64,000 nt of DNA, taken from Dryas octopetala (taxonomy: Eukaryota; Streptophyta; Magnoliopsida; Rosales; Rosaceae). The stretch's first letter is position 1, and each line of letters begins with the position of its first letter. This document shows positions 23,317 through 35,200 of the stretch, piece after piece. The position numbers and the translations under genes were made by a program. The DNA is taken from contig OY992834.1 of NCBI GenBank assembly GCA_963921425.1, positions 13,251,271-13,315,270 on the forward strand, written 5' to 3'. The notes under the pieces were generated by a model. That model saw only the letters and a list, made by a program, of their open reading frames with translations, made no database searches and was not told the origin of the DNA.

Positions 23317-25090
23317 CTAATGGCCCCCTAGGTCAGTAGCATCATCGACACCGGTAGAGGAGTCTGGCATGCACTGGTCAATGTTGGGCGGCAGCACAAA
23401 CCCAGGTACAATCCTCGCCAATTGGCCAAACATCTGCTGCATCTGCTGCACCTTACTCGTCTGCTCCGCATATGCCGTTCTCGATTCTTCTAGTTGACCC
23501 TTCAACAGCTGCACTTCAGTGGTCAGGTTGACTAATTCTGCAGATGGCTGAGATGAAGACCCGGCGCTGAGATCACGAACCCTACCCGCTCCCATTCCGC
23601 GTATCTCCCTACCACGCCTAACACCCAGTGTCTCCGTCATAATACGAAGACCGGCATCGGGATCGGGGACTGAGATCGACTCCAACGGAGTGTCCGGAGG
23701 GTACTGGCTAGCCACCTCCTCCAAATAACTCGCCTTCTTGGCGAGCATCTTAACCTTCAAAATATTATACACAAGTTAGGAATTAAGAAATCAAATACAA
23801 AAATTTAAATTTGTGAAATAAAACTAAAATATAAAAAACTAACGTGCTTCGCCTTGCCCTTGTCGTTGTCGGGTCGGGCATAAACATCCCCGTAGTTGTC
23901 GACCTCCGGAAATTGCGAACCAGCCTGAAAAAGAATGTAATGTTGACAAAAACTCAAACAATACTAAGGAATATATATATATTAAATTAAATAATAGCGC
24001 ACCTGACGATACGACACCACCCGGTATGAGAAGGGCATGGAACCACCATGATGATCAATCCTTGCGGGCGCTTTCCGGTTCTGAAGATTGGCATTCGACT
24101 TCCTCTGTTAAATATTAAGCAAATTGGAAATGCACATATTAGTGTATACACAATAAAGGAATAACATAAGAAAAAATAATTTTGAAGTCCTAAAATGATA
24201 TAACATACCAAAAATTCCGGACTCTGAAAATGAGTGCACAACCACTGCCACTGATCAAGCCGAGCTGCCATCTCCGGAAGAGGGCTGGCCAATGCCTCAT
24301 CTGCCGATCCAAACATGTTATATTCTCTGTGCAGCTCGTGCTTCCATTGTGATTACACTTTTCTCAATAACTTCTCCATATACCTAGCTACATCCGGATC
24401 CTCCATCCGAATGTCATAGTTTACCTGAAAAAAATGCAATTATCAAATTGTTAGAAATGATCAAATTATTCATTTTATATTAATCGAAATATACTCACAG
24501 AAATGGAGCCCATAATGCTCCTCTTGATGGCGTCATCAACCTTTTCCCAACTGGGGAAAAGCATGGGGCATTTACCACGGATAATCGATCTGACAAAGGA
24601 AGCGAAAGTACTATGGACCTCCTTGCTCGGTCGTAGGTGACCTTGCTCAAGAACGATTCGAATCCTCTCGTTCGTCGTGCGAGTGATTCGCGACGCCTTC
24701 AACCCTCTACTTATCCCCCTCGTGGTTTTGGTACCTAGAAAAGCAAATACTAAAATAAATTTCACAGTAATCTTATAACATCTAAATAAAATTAAACATA
24801 AACACAAGTGATGTGAAAACATTTTTCTTACTCTCTGATGATGAGGCAGTACGAGTGGATGATGCAACATTATCATATGCACCATAACGGTGACCCCGTC
24901 GGGCCCTCCGTGCCGACTGAATCGCAGACCCAGTACTAGATGAGAGATCTGGGGATATCGCCGGGGTCGAGTCGCCCTGGGCTATGAGGTCGGGCTGTAC
25001 TGCAGGGGCGGGCTGGGCTGCAGGGGCGGACATAGATGCTGAAGTGGATCTCCGAGATCCACCCCTGTTCGAGATCAAACTCATCTGCAC
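23317..25090 (-). pseudogene. Transposase_24-type (TnpA-like) second gene of the 9-kb CACTA
   Basis: An intron-containing gene reconstructed from six exon pieces on the minus strand. First comes a Ser/Ala/Pro-rich start near 25084 (MSLISNRGGSRRS). The core domain follows (GTKTTRGISRGLKASRITRT, and a stretch with FPSWEKVDDAIKRSIMGSIS), then VNYDIRMEDPDVARYMEKLL, a segment ending QSPEF, two short exons, and a C-terminal coiled-coil-like exon (23317-23767) rich in Gln, Glu and Met. Junctions use gt-ag. An in-frame TAA lies near 24350, in place of a codon between LLRKV and SQWKHELH, so this copy is broken. Plants pair such genes with TnpD in CACTA elements. Confidence 0.75.
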
Positions 25091-25193
25091 AATTCAATAA
25101 ATATTTATGTTAGTAAAAAAGAAAACTAAAGTAATAACTTACTAATCTGAATCATCATTATCACTTACTAATATGAATCACCATTATCAATTA

Positions 25194-25301
25194 CTAATCT
25201 GAATCACCACTAGAAATACTCATTTCATCATCATCATCATCGATACCATCAACATCATCATCTTCATATTCATCTTCATCTTCATCTTCATCTTCATCAT
25301 C

Positions 25302-25337
<36 letters not shown>

Positions 25338-28300
25338 GATGAAATCATTAACATCAATTCGGGGAAGTGGCCCAAGATCAATTGATAAGGCATCGATCTC
25401 AATTGGAGGAACGTCATGTATCTCGACTTGTTGTATGATAACATCATTGTTGTATGGATTAGGTATGGTCGAAGATGAATCCTCTTGATAGGCCATGTCA
25501 TCCTGATTTTCTTTTTCCGGAATATCCCATATATTTCGATTCTGAATCATCTGAGCTACTTTCCAACCCACACCCGCCTTAGGGTCATCCAGATAACATA
25601 CTGGTTTTGCCATTGTGGCAAGAATAAATGGATCATTCTCATACCATCGAGTGTTTGTATTCACAGATATTAAGTCGTAATCGAGTTTAATACTGTTGTT
25701 CCTATTCGGGTATGTATTAAATCAATGACACTTAAATAACACAACTTGAAAGCGATGCGAGTACAAGACTTGATGTACACTCGTCAGCTTGCCGTAGAAA
25801 TCAACCGTGCCAGTCTCCAAGTTCTCTACACAAACCCCGCTATTTTGAGTGCTCAAGATGGCATCTCGTTCTACAGTTAAAAACTTGACTCCATTCACAT
25901 TACATCCAGAAAACGTTTCAACCCATTGAATACCACTCGCCAAACTCATTAACTCCTTGTATAACGGCGAATTATCATCAGTCAGCTTTTCCATCTGTTA
26001 AAAGACAATGGAATTAATATATTACAAAAAATTTACAAATACATGAACGAACTGATCATTATTGTCAGTAATCACTTACATGTTCCTTAAACCATTTAGG
26101 AAACAATTCCCGATGCTTTTTCTGTACACGTTCCATGTCCCATCTTGGATAGTCGCTATGGAGCCTTCGGGGCGTGCCTGGTTTCGGACGTACCTTTTGT
26201 AATTACCCAACATTCTGCAAATGTAATTACATAGTGAGAAAACTTTTATGAGTAACATAGAGCTAAACTTGGAGAATAGTAATGAAATAGTTTAGAAATT
26301 GTTACCTTTCTATTGGGTACATCCACCGATAACTGACCGGCCCAGCAAGAATTGCCTCTTGCGGTAAATGTATCATTAAATGAATCATTATATCAAAAAA
26401 GGCCGGTGGAAATATTTGTTCAAATTTGCATAGGATGTACACAATCTCATCTTTCAATTTTGACATGTCCGACACGCGCAACGTCTTAGCGCAGATATGC
26501 TGAAAGAACCTCGACAACCCAACAATCGGTTCAACCACATCTTCGGGCAAAAACTTTCGAATACCCACCGGAAGCAGACGTTGCAATAAAACATGACAAT
26601 CATGACTTTTCAAGCCCAAAATTTTTCCAGAGTCGATTTTCACATTTCGAGAGATATTGGCCGCGTATCCATCTGGAAATTTGACCGATGCAAGAAACTT
26701 TAAGAATTCTTTCTTATCCACAGGCTTCATGGTATAAAATGGATGTTTCTTTATCATTTTATCACCCTTCTTCGTTAACCACAAATGTTTCCTGATGCCC
26801 ATTTCTTGCAAATCTTGTCGAGCCTTAATTGTGTCCTTTGATTTTCCTCAATGCCCAAGATTGTCCCCACCAAACTTTCGCACACGTTCTTCTCAATATG
26901 CATTACATCGAGATTGTGCCTGATTTTCAACTTGGACCAATACTCCAACTCGAAGAATATCGACTTGTTTGTCCAATTTAGATGTGCAGGTGACCTTGGC
27001 ATATTCGTTCTTTGTTAGAGGGATGTTTACCAATCCGGCCAAATTCTAAGTTATTCAACTGCCTGAAGATGTCATCACCAGATAATTCTTTAGGTTTCAC
27101 GCCCATCTCCTTTTTTCCGTCAAAGGCCTCCTTATTGTGACGCCATTTATGATCCCCTGGCAACCATCTTCGGTGGCCCATATAACATACTTTACCACCG
27201 TGCCAAGCGGAAGTTATATCTTTATTACAAGTAGGACATGCCATATAACCCTTGGTGCTCCAGCCTGATAAATTCCCATAAGCTGGGAAATCATTTATTG
27301 TCCACATGACTGCCGCATGCAAGGAAAACATTGTTTCGGTGGACTTATCATATGTCGGCACACCATTTTGCCACAATTTTTTCAGCTCATCAATCAACGG
27401 CCGCAAATATACATCGATCTCCTAGCCAGGGGATTGCGGTCCTGGAATTAATAGCGTCATAATTGTGAATTCTTTTTTCATGCATTTCCAGGGAGGCAAA
27501 TTATAAGGAACCACGACCACTGGCCAAGTGCTGTGAGATGTGCTCATATTTCCGAATGGATTAAATCCATCAGTAGCAAGTCCTAATCTGACATTTCGTG
27601 CATCTGCTACAAAATCCGGATATATCTTGTCAAATTCTTTCCATGCGCTTCCGTCTGCAGGATGTCTCATCACATCATCCTCAACCCGCTTATCTTTGTG
27701 CCACCTCATGTCACTTGCAGTATGTGTCGACATGTACAATCGTTGCAACCTTGGCTTAAGTGGGAAATAACGCAACACCTTTTGCGGAATCTGTTTCTTT
27801 CTCTCTACAGACTTGTTCTTATATCTCGGTTCATTGCACACATGGCATTTATCCTTCCCTTGGTGTTCTTTGTAAAACAATACACAATCATTCTTGCATG
27901 CATGAATCTTTTCATATCCCAAACCGAGATCTTTCAACACCTTATTCGCAAGATAATGGGTTTCAGGTATATGATTGTTCTTTGGAAGCATTCGTTTCAA
28001 AATCCCCATCAACTGATCATAACTTCGATTCGAATGTTGATTAAGTACTTTCCAATGCATTAACTCCACAACAGCAGTTAGCACTGAGAACTCTTCACAA
28101 CCAGAGTACAATTCCCGCTGAGCTTGTTTCAACAATCTCTCGTACTTATCAAACTCTTCTCTTTGGACTTCGGGCAACCCATCATCTTGATCCATATTAT
28201 CGCTCTCTGTATCATCCTGACTGACTTCGTGATCTAGCGATGCATATGGATAAGCATCGTTTATTATGCCCATCACTTGGTCATTATCATCAGCAATAGA

Positions 28301-28585
28301 TTCAGTAGGCTGCAGAATTGTTCGGGTCTCCGAGGACGTCGAAGCATAAACTCTCGGTTCACCATGATAATACCATGTCGTATAGTTGTGTGACATCCCA
28401 TATTTCACCAAATGAATTCTGACTTCACGCACTGTCTTTCATAAAGAGTTGTTACAATTCCGGCACGGACACCTTATATTATTCTGAGCATTGACATGTT
28501 CCTGTGCAACTTGGATAAATGACTCGATCCCATACAAATATTCATCACTAACACGATTCGTATTACGTATCCACTGTCGGTCCAT
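25194..28585 (-). pseudogene. TnpD-type CACTA transposase (Transposase_21 with DUF4218 and DUF4216 regions), inactivated
   Basis: The ATG at 28585 opens a transposase-associated N-terminal domain with Cys pairs (RCPCRNC). Then follow LVKYGMSHNYTTWYYHGEP, the Transposase_21 domain (about 28100-27000, with the CPTCNKD and MSTSHSTWPVVVVPYNLPPW regions), DUF4218 (26811-26302) and, after an intron, a shortened junction leading to DUF4216 (25994-25500). The C-terminus ends in a long Asp/Glu run encoded by a (TCA)n-type tract. Lesions: TGA at 28439-28441, TAG at 27422-27424, a frameshift near 26990, one near 26845, one near 26130, and TGA at 25722-25724 where Trp is expected. It would catalyse transposition if intact; this copy cannot. 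Confidence 0.88.
25231..25337. repeat. ATC/TCT trinucleotide microsatellite in the TnpD C-terminus
   Basis: A (TCATCT)n and (ATC)n tract that encodes an Asp/Glu run of about 35 residues in the transposase frame. Acidic tails are common in these proteins, and the length here probably reflects slippage. Confidence 0.75.
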
Positions 28586-30060
28586 GATGCATGTTTCCAT
28601 ATTACACGACAATTAGAAAACGATGCGACACCATTCTTCGTCTCCTTATGCCTCCGGTAAGGGCCCTATCCCATTCGAGAATGCACATATGTGTCGTGGT
28701 TGTTGGCTCACACGACGTAGTTTCGATCTGGGAAAATTTCGGCAGCATCTCCCTATGGTTCTCCAAGTGCACGACGTAGATATTTAAAACAAATATCTAG
28801 TATGCACTCGAAGAACACATAAGGAGATGTTGTCGAAATTTTCTCAGATCAAAACCACATCACATGAACCGCTAACCACAACACATAATTGTGCACTCCC
28901 AAACTGTCCATGGGTAATTTGGACAATTCAAGAATCATATTGGAGCGCAGTCACGCCAAACGCCCATGCGCGCGTCCAATAGACTCTCGAACGGGTCTAA
29001 GGTGAATTTAAATTTAGTGTACAAAGTTATCCACTGATAACTTCGCACGACTAGTTAAATGTACAAAGTTATCGATTGATAACTTCGCACAAGCGCTTCG
29101 TGCCACATGACCTCACCCAGTACTCGAGGAGTGCTGGACTACGTCATCGGAAATTTTGCAATTACAACTAAACTAAATGTAACATACAAACTAAATTATA
29201 ATTAATCTAACAATATACATATAAGCATACAAACAAACTATTAAATTTTAGCATATAAAAACATACAAATTAATTAATCAATTTTATAATTAATTTTAAC
29301 ATACAAACTAATTCACTCAAAAATTTAATACAATTATATATGAAACATTAAATACTAAATCATACAAAAACTTAACTAAAAGATAGATTAAACACATATC
29401 TCACCAAAAATGCAATTATCCTTCACAACAAATGCAACACTATCCTTCCTTCACCAAAAAAATAAATCATTGTCAAATATGAGCCCAACATCAATCTAAA
29501 TTCAGATTTCACAACCAAACCACTAAATTAAAAAAACCCACAACATTAACTAATTACCACTAAAATCAGAAATTTCACAATCAATTTATGCAAAATCCAC
29601 AACAAGTACAAAATCCACAATATTATAAAACATAAAAAACAGAAAATACCATAAAAAATAGAAAATACAAAAAAAAAAAACAGAAAATACCATAAATTAA
29701 AAATAAAAAACAGAAAATACCATAAAAAACAGAAAATACCATAAAATACCATAAATTCAAAAAAAAAAAAAAAAAAACCTGTGTTGAGCTAGTTTCGGCT
29801 TCGAGGGGGGGTGGGTTTCGGTTGGGGGGGTGGGTTTTCGGGGGGGGGTGGGTTGCCGATGGGGGGGGGTTTTGGGTTTCGGGGAAGGAGGGAGGAGGAG
29901 GAGGAGGCGGAGGGAGGAGGAGGAGGGAGGAGGAGGAGGAGGAGGAGGAAGAGGGAGTGAGAGCTGAGGGAAGGAGGAGGCGGGACTGCGGCGCTGCGAG
30001 GGTGAGGGAGTGAGTGAGCTAGAGTGACTGAAGTGAACCCAGAAATGGGTATAAACTGAA
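28586..30060. other. CACTA 5' region: AT-rich spacer and a purine-rich promoter-proximal block
   Basis: 28586-29780 is non-coding, with AT-rich low complexity from 29160 (repeated cagaaaataccataaa words near 29640-29760). 29800-30015 is almost pure G/A on the plus strand (ggaggaggagg runs), that is, C/T on the coding strand of the transposase. It may be the promoter and 5' leader of the TnpD gene. Open frames across it are repeat artefacts. Confidence 0.5.
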
Positions 30061-31790
30061 CATGAATTCGTCGCCCCAAGTATATTAAAGCGACGAACAT
30101 GAATTCGTCGCCCAAAGTCACTTTGGGCGACGAACGTGTTAATTCGTCGCCCAAAATTCGTCGCCTAAAGTCACTTTGGACGACGAATTCATGTTCGTCG
30201 CCCAAAGTTGTTGACTTTAGGGCACCGTTTTATCCCGCCATAATTTCAGACTTTGGGCGACGCACTGTTCGTCGCCTAAAGCTACATTTCGTCGCCCAAA
30301 GTTGAATTTTTTTATGAACCATGATCGTTCATACGTTCGAGCTCCAATACCAAACTTCTAGATCTCCAATTGACCTAATATTTTAGAGGAATGATCTTTG
30401 AGTGACAAACTAATAAATGAATGGTTTAGATCGTTAAAAACACAATCGACATATAAGGTTCTACATATAAATCAGTAGTTTTTGCATTTGAAGAATAAAA
30501 TTAGATCAACTCTTTCGTTAAAACCTTGTAGCTTCAATAATTGTGAAGACCACAACGTGATTATCACAATCAGAGCCATTCTTCATATATGTTCATACTC
30601 AAAGATCAACCCTGGAAAAAATCGGCTCAATCGGAGTTCATCTACCCGTTCGATTATTATTATAAGAATCAAGATCGTTCATACATCCTAAATGCTAAAC
30701 CTAACTTCTACATCTCCAATTGAGTTAATTTTTTGCATGGATGATCTTTGAGTGAGGCACTAAGGAATGATCGGTTCGGATCGTTAAAAACACAATACAA
30801 AAGTGATCTTCTACATACAAATACACTTGAAGAGTATAATTATATTAACTTTTGGGTAGAAATTTTGGTGATTCAACAATTTGTGAAGACTACAATGTGA
30901 TTTCAACGATCGGAACCGTTCATTCTATTCGTTTATACTGGAAGATCATCCCTGCAAAAAATCGGCTAAATCGAAATTCATCTCATACTTCGATTCGTAT
31001 TAGAAAATTTACAATCGTTCATAAGTACAACCACCGTTACCTAACTTCTACATCTCCGATTGAGCTAATTTTTTGCATGGATGATTCTTAAGTGGGGAAT
31101 TAAAAAATGAATGGTTATGATCTTTGGAAATCCAATCGTATAGTATGCTATTATATATATAAAATTGTAAACAAAAAAAGTATTCTTACTTTGGGCGAGG
31201 AACTACAAATTTCGTCGCCCAAAGTTATCTTGGGCGAGGAACCTCATAATTCGTCGCCCAAAGTTACTTTGGGCGACGAAATGTTAGGTTCCTCGCCCAA
31301 ACCATTATTACAAAACAGGATGACCCTTTGGGCGACGAACAGGTTCCTTGCCCAAACATAGTTTGGGCGACGAACATAATTTCGTCACCCAAAGAGTCTT
31401 TGGGCGAGGAAATCGAAAATTTGTCGCCCAAAATGAGTTTGGGCGACGAAATATTTTGTCACCCAAAGTAAGTTTGGGCGACAAATTTCGTTTTCCTCGC
31501 CCAAAGGCACTTTGGGCGACGAACATGTATATTCCTCGCCCAATGTATTTCTCAATTAATTGTTTGTTGTTAATGTTTAGGCGACAAAATGTGTTCGTCG
31601 CCCAAAGTTACTTTGGGCGAGGAACGTGTGATTCGTCGCCCAAACCTCCTTTGGGCGACGAACATGTTCGTCGCCCAAACTTTTATGACATTGAGCGACA
31701 AATTTTCTTGTTCGTCGCCCTAAATTGCTTTGGGCGACGAATATATGTTCGTCGCCCAAAGTGTGGTCGCCCAAATATGTTTTTCTTGTA
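30061..31790. repeat. Right subterminal arrays of CACTA binding-site-like repeats
   Basis: Two blocks (30066-30305 and 31185-31780) carry about 30 copies of ttcgtcgcccaaag/ctttgggcgacgaa, often as facing pairs 15-30 bases apart. A GAGGAA variant is interspersed. The gap between the blocks is filled by MITE-like tandem units (30310-31140). This is the 5' end of the element relative to its genes. Confidence 0.85.
30310..31140. repeat. Two-and-a-bit tandem units of about 350 bp, MITE-like, inside the CACTA
   Basis: Units begin near 30316, 30670 and 31010. Each contains catctccgattgagctaatt-type and aagatcatcc-n-tgcaaaaaatcggc words, with a facing inverted half. They are related to the hairpin MITE family at 37793-38155 and to 56440-56880 in the NAC cluster. 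Non-coding. Confidence 0.65.
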
Positions 31791-31796
31791 GTGTGG

Positions 31797-31945
31797 GGAC
31801 TCATGAATTTTTCATGGTGGGGCAAGAAAAATGATTGACTATTACTATAACTATGAGGCATTTTAGCTCAAATATATAGGAATTGGAATTATATTCATGC
31901 AAATTTGCCCTCTTTCATTACGTATATATATATATATACATATAG
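31797..31945. repeat. Unit B, middle part
   Basis: Matches unit A 21937-22080 (ggactcatgaatttttcatg and onward). It lies between the right end of the 9-kb CACTA and the left end of the Mutator-like element, showing that two separate insertions split one copy. Confidence 0.85.
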
Positions 31946-32134
31946 AGTAAATTGCACCGTTGGTCCAGTTATTTTCACTTTTTTCCCAACTTAGTCCACG
32001 ATCTTTTTTTTGTATCATTTTAATCCACTTTCTTTTCAAATTGCGCCTAATTAGTCCATTCCGTCTAATATTGGCTAACTGCCGTCAAATGCCCACACGT
32101 GACCAACATGTGAGGCCCATAATGGTCTTTTCCT
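31946..32134 (+). repeat. Left TIR of the 5.85-kb Mutator-like element
   Basis: About 189 bp, matching 37604-37792 inverted, including an 8-T run of the same length in both. The opposite-strand translations of both ends agree residue for residue until they diverge just inside. It probably holds the transposase-binding site and the MURA promoter. Confidence 0.9.
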
Positions 32135-32293
32135 CCCAACAGGAATGCCTAAATCTGAGTTAAGCAAATTGTTATTCATCGTGGTTAATCAGAGGGTTTT
32201 GGAGGAGATAAGCAATTTCGCGCCTTTTGCTGGAATTTGGGCATCCGAGGCATCCAATCAGAGGGTTAATCCCATTTTCGGCATTTATCAAGC

Positions 32294-35200
32294 ATGATTC
32301 TTGATTTTCGAACGGAGGGAGACAATCCCATCTACAGTAAGTATGGAATTGTCTTAGGTTTCATTTGGTTACTGCAATTGCATTTTGTTTTTGGGCATTT
32401 AGTTATTGCGAATCTTTTGGGTGGGTTTATGGTATTTGGTTACTGTGGGTTTATGGTATTTGGTTGTGGGTTTATTGTATTTGGTTGCTGTGAATGTTTT
32501 GGGTGGGTTTAGGGTATTTGTCAGTGTGACTTTTGTGTCCTTTTCATCTGGAATCTTTTGGGCATTTGGTTACAGCGAGTCTTTTGAGGGAAAGGGATGG
32601 AATTGTTTGCCACATCTACATTTTTTAACTGTGGTGTGGTCCTGAATGTTTGTTTTTTCCATAGTTTTATAATATCCGACCCTTAACATGTGTAGTCAGT
32701 GTTCCCATTCAAACAACACACTTCTGTTCTTTTGTATTATTATATTGATTTTTATGTTTTCAATTTTGGTTGATGGGTGATGTACTGCTTATATAAGAAT
32801 TTTGACTGTAAGAATTTTATATTTTTCTTATTTGAGTGTTGAATTTATTCATTAAATGTTTAAGTATCTGAATTTAGGAACTCCTATATATCCTCAATCC
32901 AAGGTCTATCTTTGGTCCACAACCTAGGATTTATGTGGTTTACATTTGCTTTATGTGGAACCACAAGGACTTTAATAGTTTCACCATCAAATCTAACTCA
33001 TAATTTCATCACTTGGTTTTTTTGACTATGTTTGCAGGTGATCCTGATGGGCTGACATTAGAAATCCACTATGGTGGTAAGGTTATTGGTGATGGATATA
33101 AGGGGGGTTTTGTTTGCTGGCTAGACTACCTTTCAGCAGACCTCTTTTCCTTATTGGACCTTATGAAGGTTGGTGAAGACTTGGGCTATGAGGTGAATAG
33201 GAAAAAGATCGAGCCCAATAAATGGAAAGTGTACTACAAGGATCCAGATATTAATGGGCCAGCTGGATTTGTGTATATTGGGTCTGACAGTCAAGTGCTT
33301 ACAATGATTGCAAAGGTACCAGCATCTAGGGTTGCTGTTGTCTATTACGAAGGGCCAAGTACATCAAGGAATGATGTTGATGCTAGTCAGTCTGCTACTG
33401 TGTGGCCAAGCTTGCATGGTGCAGAGTATGAGTTAGGTATAGATGATGTTGATACACTCAACCTTCTAACACAGGCTTCTGTGAATGAACAAGATAATTG
33501 TGCAGTGAGTGGATCAAGGGATGGGCCAGATCATGAGGAACATAATGAACAAGGTACTGGTTCAGTGAATGAGCAGCAAGATGATGTGGATGCTGAAGAT
33601 GGTGATGAAGACAATGAGCAGCAAGATGATGTGGATGCTGATGATGGTGATGAAGACAATGAGCAGCAAGTTGATGTGGATGCTGATGATGGTGATGAAG
33701 ACTCAGAGTTTGTAGATAGTGACTATGAGTTCTCAGAGGAAGATAGTGATGATGATGTATTTGAGGAGGAGATTGACCCACAAATTGACCCTCTGAATGA
33801 AATTAACGATGCTGGTGAAATATCAGATGAATGTGAGAGATCTGATGAGCTTGAGAGTCTCAGTGAGTCATCAACTGATGGTGAAGATGAAAAGAAAGTG
33901 AAGAAAAAAATTCCAAAGTTCAAAGTTTTCAATAAAGAGACAGACTTGAAAGATCCACAAATGGAAATAGGACAACACTTCCCAAGCAAAGCTGATGCAA
34001 TGATGTTCATTAAGGAATGGGGGATCTTAAATGGCCGAAAATTAAAGTTTGTAAAAAATGATAGGATAAGGCTGAATGCAGTTTGTGTTGGCACAAAGGG
34101 CTGTCCCTTCGAAGTTAGATGCCACCCACAGAAGGGTGGCTCTGATACATGGGTGATCAAGACCCTACAGATGGAGCACCATTGTTCCACTTCTGGAAAA
34201 CTGAAGCATGCAGATTACAACTGGATTGCTGAAAAATATCAAGAGAGGTTGAGAGATGACTCTGATTGGGGCTTATTAAGCTTCCAAAATACAGTCAAGA
34301 AGGACTTTGGCCTCACTGTCTCAAGGAACAAAGCGTATAGAGCTAAGAAGAAGGCTCGTGGCTTGAATAAGGGATTTTACAAAGAGCAGTATGCAAGAAT
34401 ACATGATTATGCAGCTGAGTTGCAACGATCCAATGTTGGTTCGACAGTGAAGATTGCTTCAAGAGAGACACCTAATGGCCAAAAAGTATTTCAAAGGATT
34501 TACATCTGCTTGAAGGGTTGCAAAGATGGGTTTTTAAATGGATGTAGGAGGGTGATTGGCGTTGATGGGACTCATATAAAGGGTCCATATCCTGGTCAAA
34601 TACTGACAGCAGTTGGTGTAGATCCTAACAATGGATTATTCCCAGTGGCATATGCAGTAGTAGAAATTGAAAATAAGGATTCATGGAAGTGGTTTTTGGA
34701 TATTTTGATAGATGACTTGAAGATTGACAAGGGGGCAGACTGGGTATTCATGAGTGATAAGCAAAAGGGTCTAGTTCCTGCAATAGAGGAACTCTTACCT
34801 GATGTTGAACATCGAATGTGTGTTAGACATCTTCATAATAACTTCAAAATGACCTATCCAGGGTTGGGGTTAAAGAATGCCTTGTGGGCTGCTGCTAGAG
34901 CAACTTGTGTACCATGGTGGAAGGTTGAGATGGAGAAGATGAGGGGATTAAATGACAAAGCTTGGGGATGGCTGAATGCTAAACCTGCAACACAGTGGAG
35001 TAGATCACACTTTGGGACTGTGACAAGGTGTGATTTATTGTTAAATAATCTGTGTGAAAGTTTTAACAGTGCTATACTTAACACAAGGGACAAGCCAATA
35101 CTAGATTTGCTTGAGGGAATTAGACACTATCTCATGCTTAGGATGGCGAACAGGCGAGCAGCTTGTAGAAGTTGGAAGACTAATGTTGGCCCAAGAATCT

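Larger units (their letters stand above)
22742..31793 (-). mobile_element. 9.05-kb CACTA (En/Spm) element with decayed transposase genes
   Basis: Both ends are CACTACAAGAAAAA (14-bp perfect TIR, right end inverted). They are flanked by a perfect 3-bp duplication TGG (22739-22741 and 31794-31796), and the uninterrupted site is kept in unit A at 21934-21936. Subterminal arrays of ttcgtcgcccaaa and its complement mark both ends. Internal genes run on the minus strand: a TnpD-type transposase (28585 to 25194) followed by a second Transposase_24-type gene (about 25090 to 23317). Several stops and frameshifts make it non-autonomous as it stands, but its intact ends could still be mobilised in trans. 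Confidence 0.93.

Noticed and set aside
24782-28441. Stops in the CACTA transposase explained as introns
   Set aside because: The stops at 28439, 27422 and 25722 sit within conserved domain blocks whose flanks continue in the same frame, without splice signals around them. Mutation is simpler.
30061-31790. Regularly spaced short repeats resembling a CRISPR array
   Set aside because: The units are in both orientations with irregular spacing, and lie at the ends of an En/Spm element in a plant genome. They are transposase-binding-type repeats.
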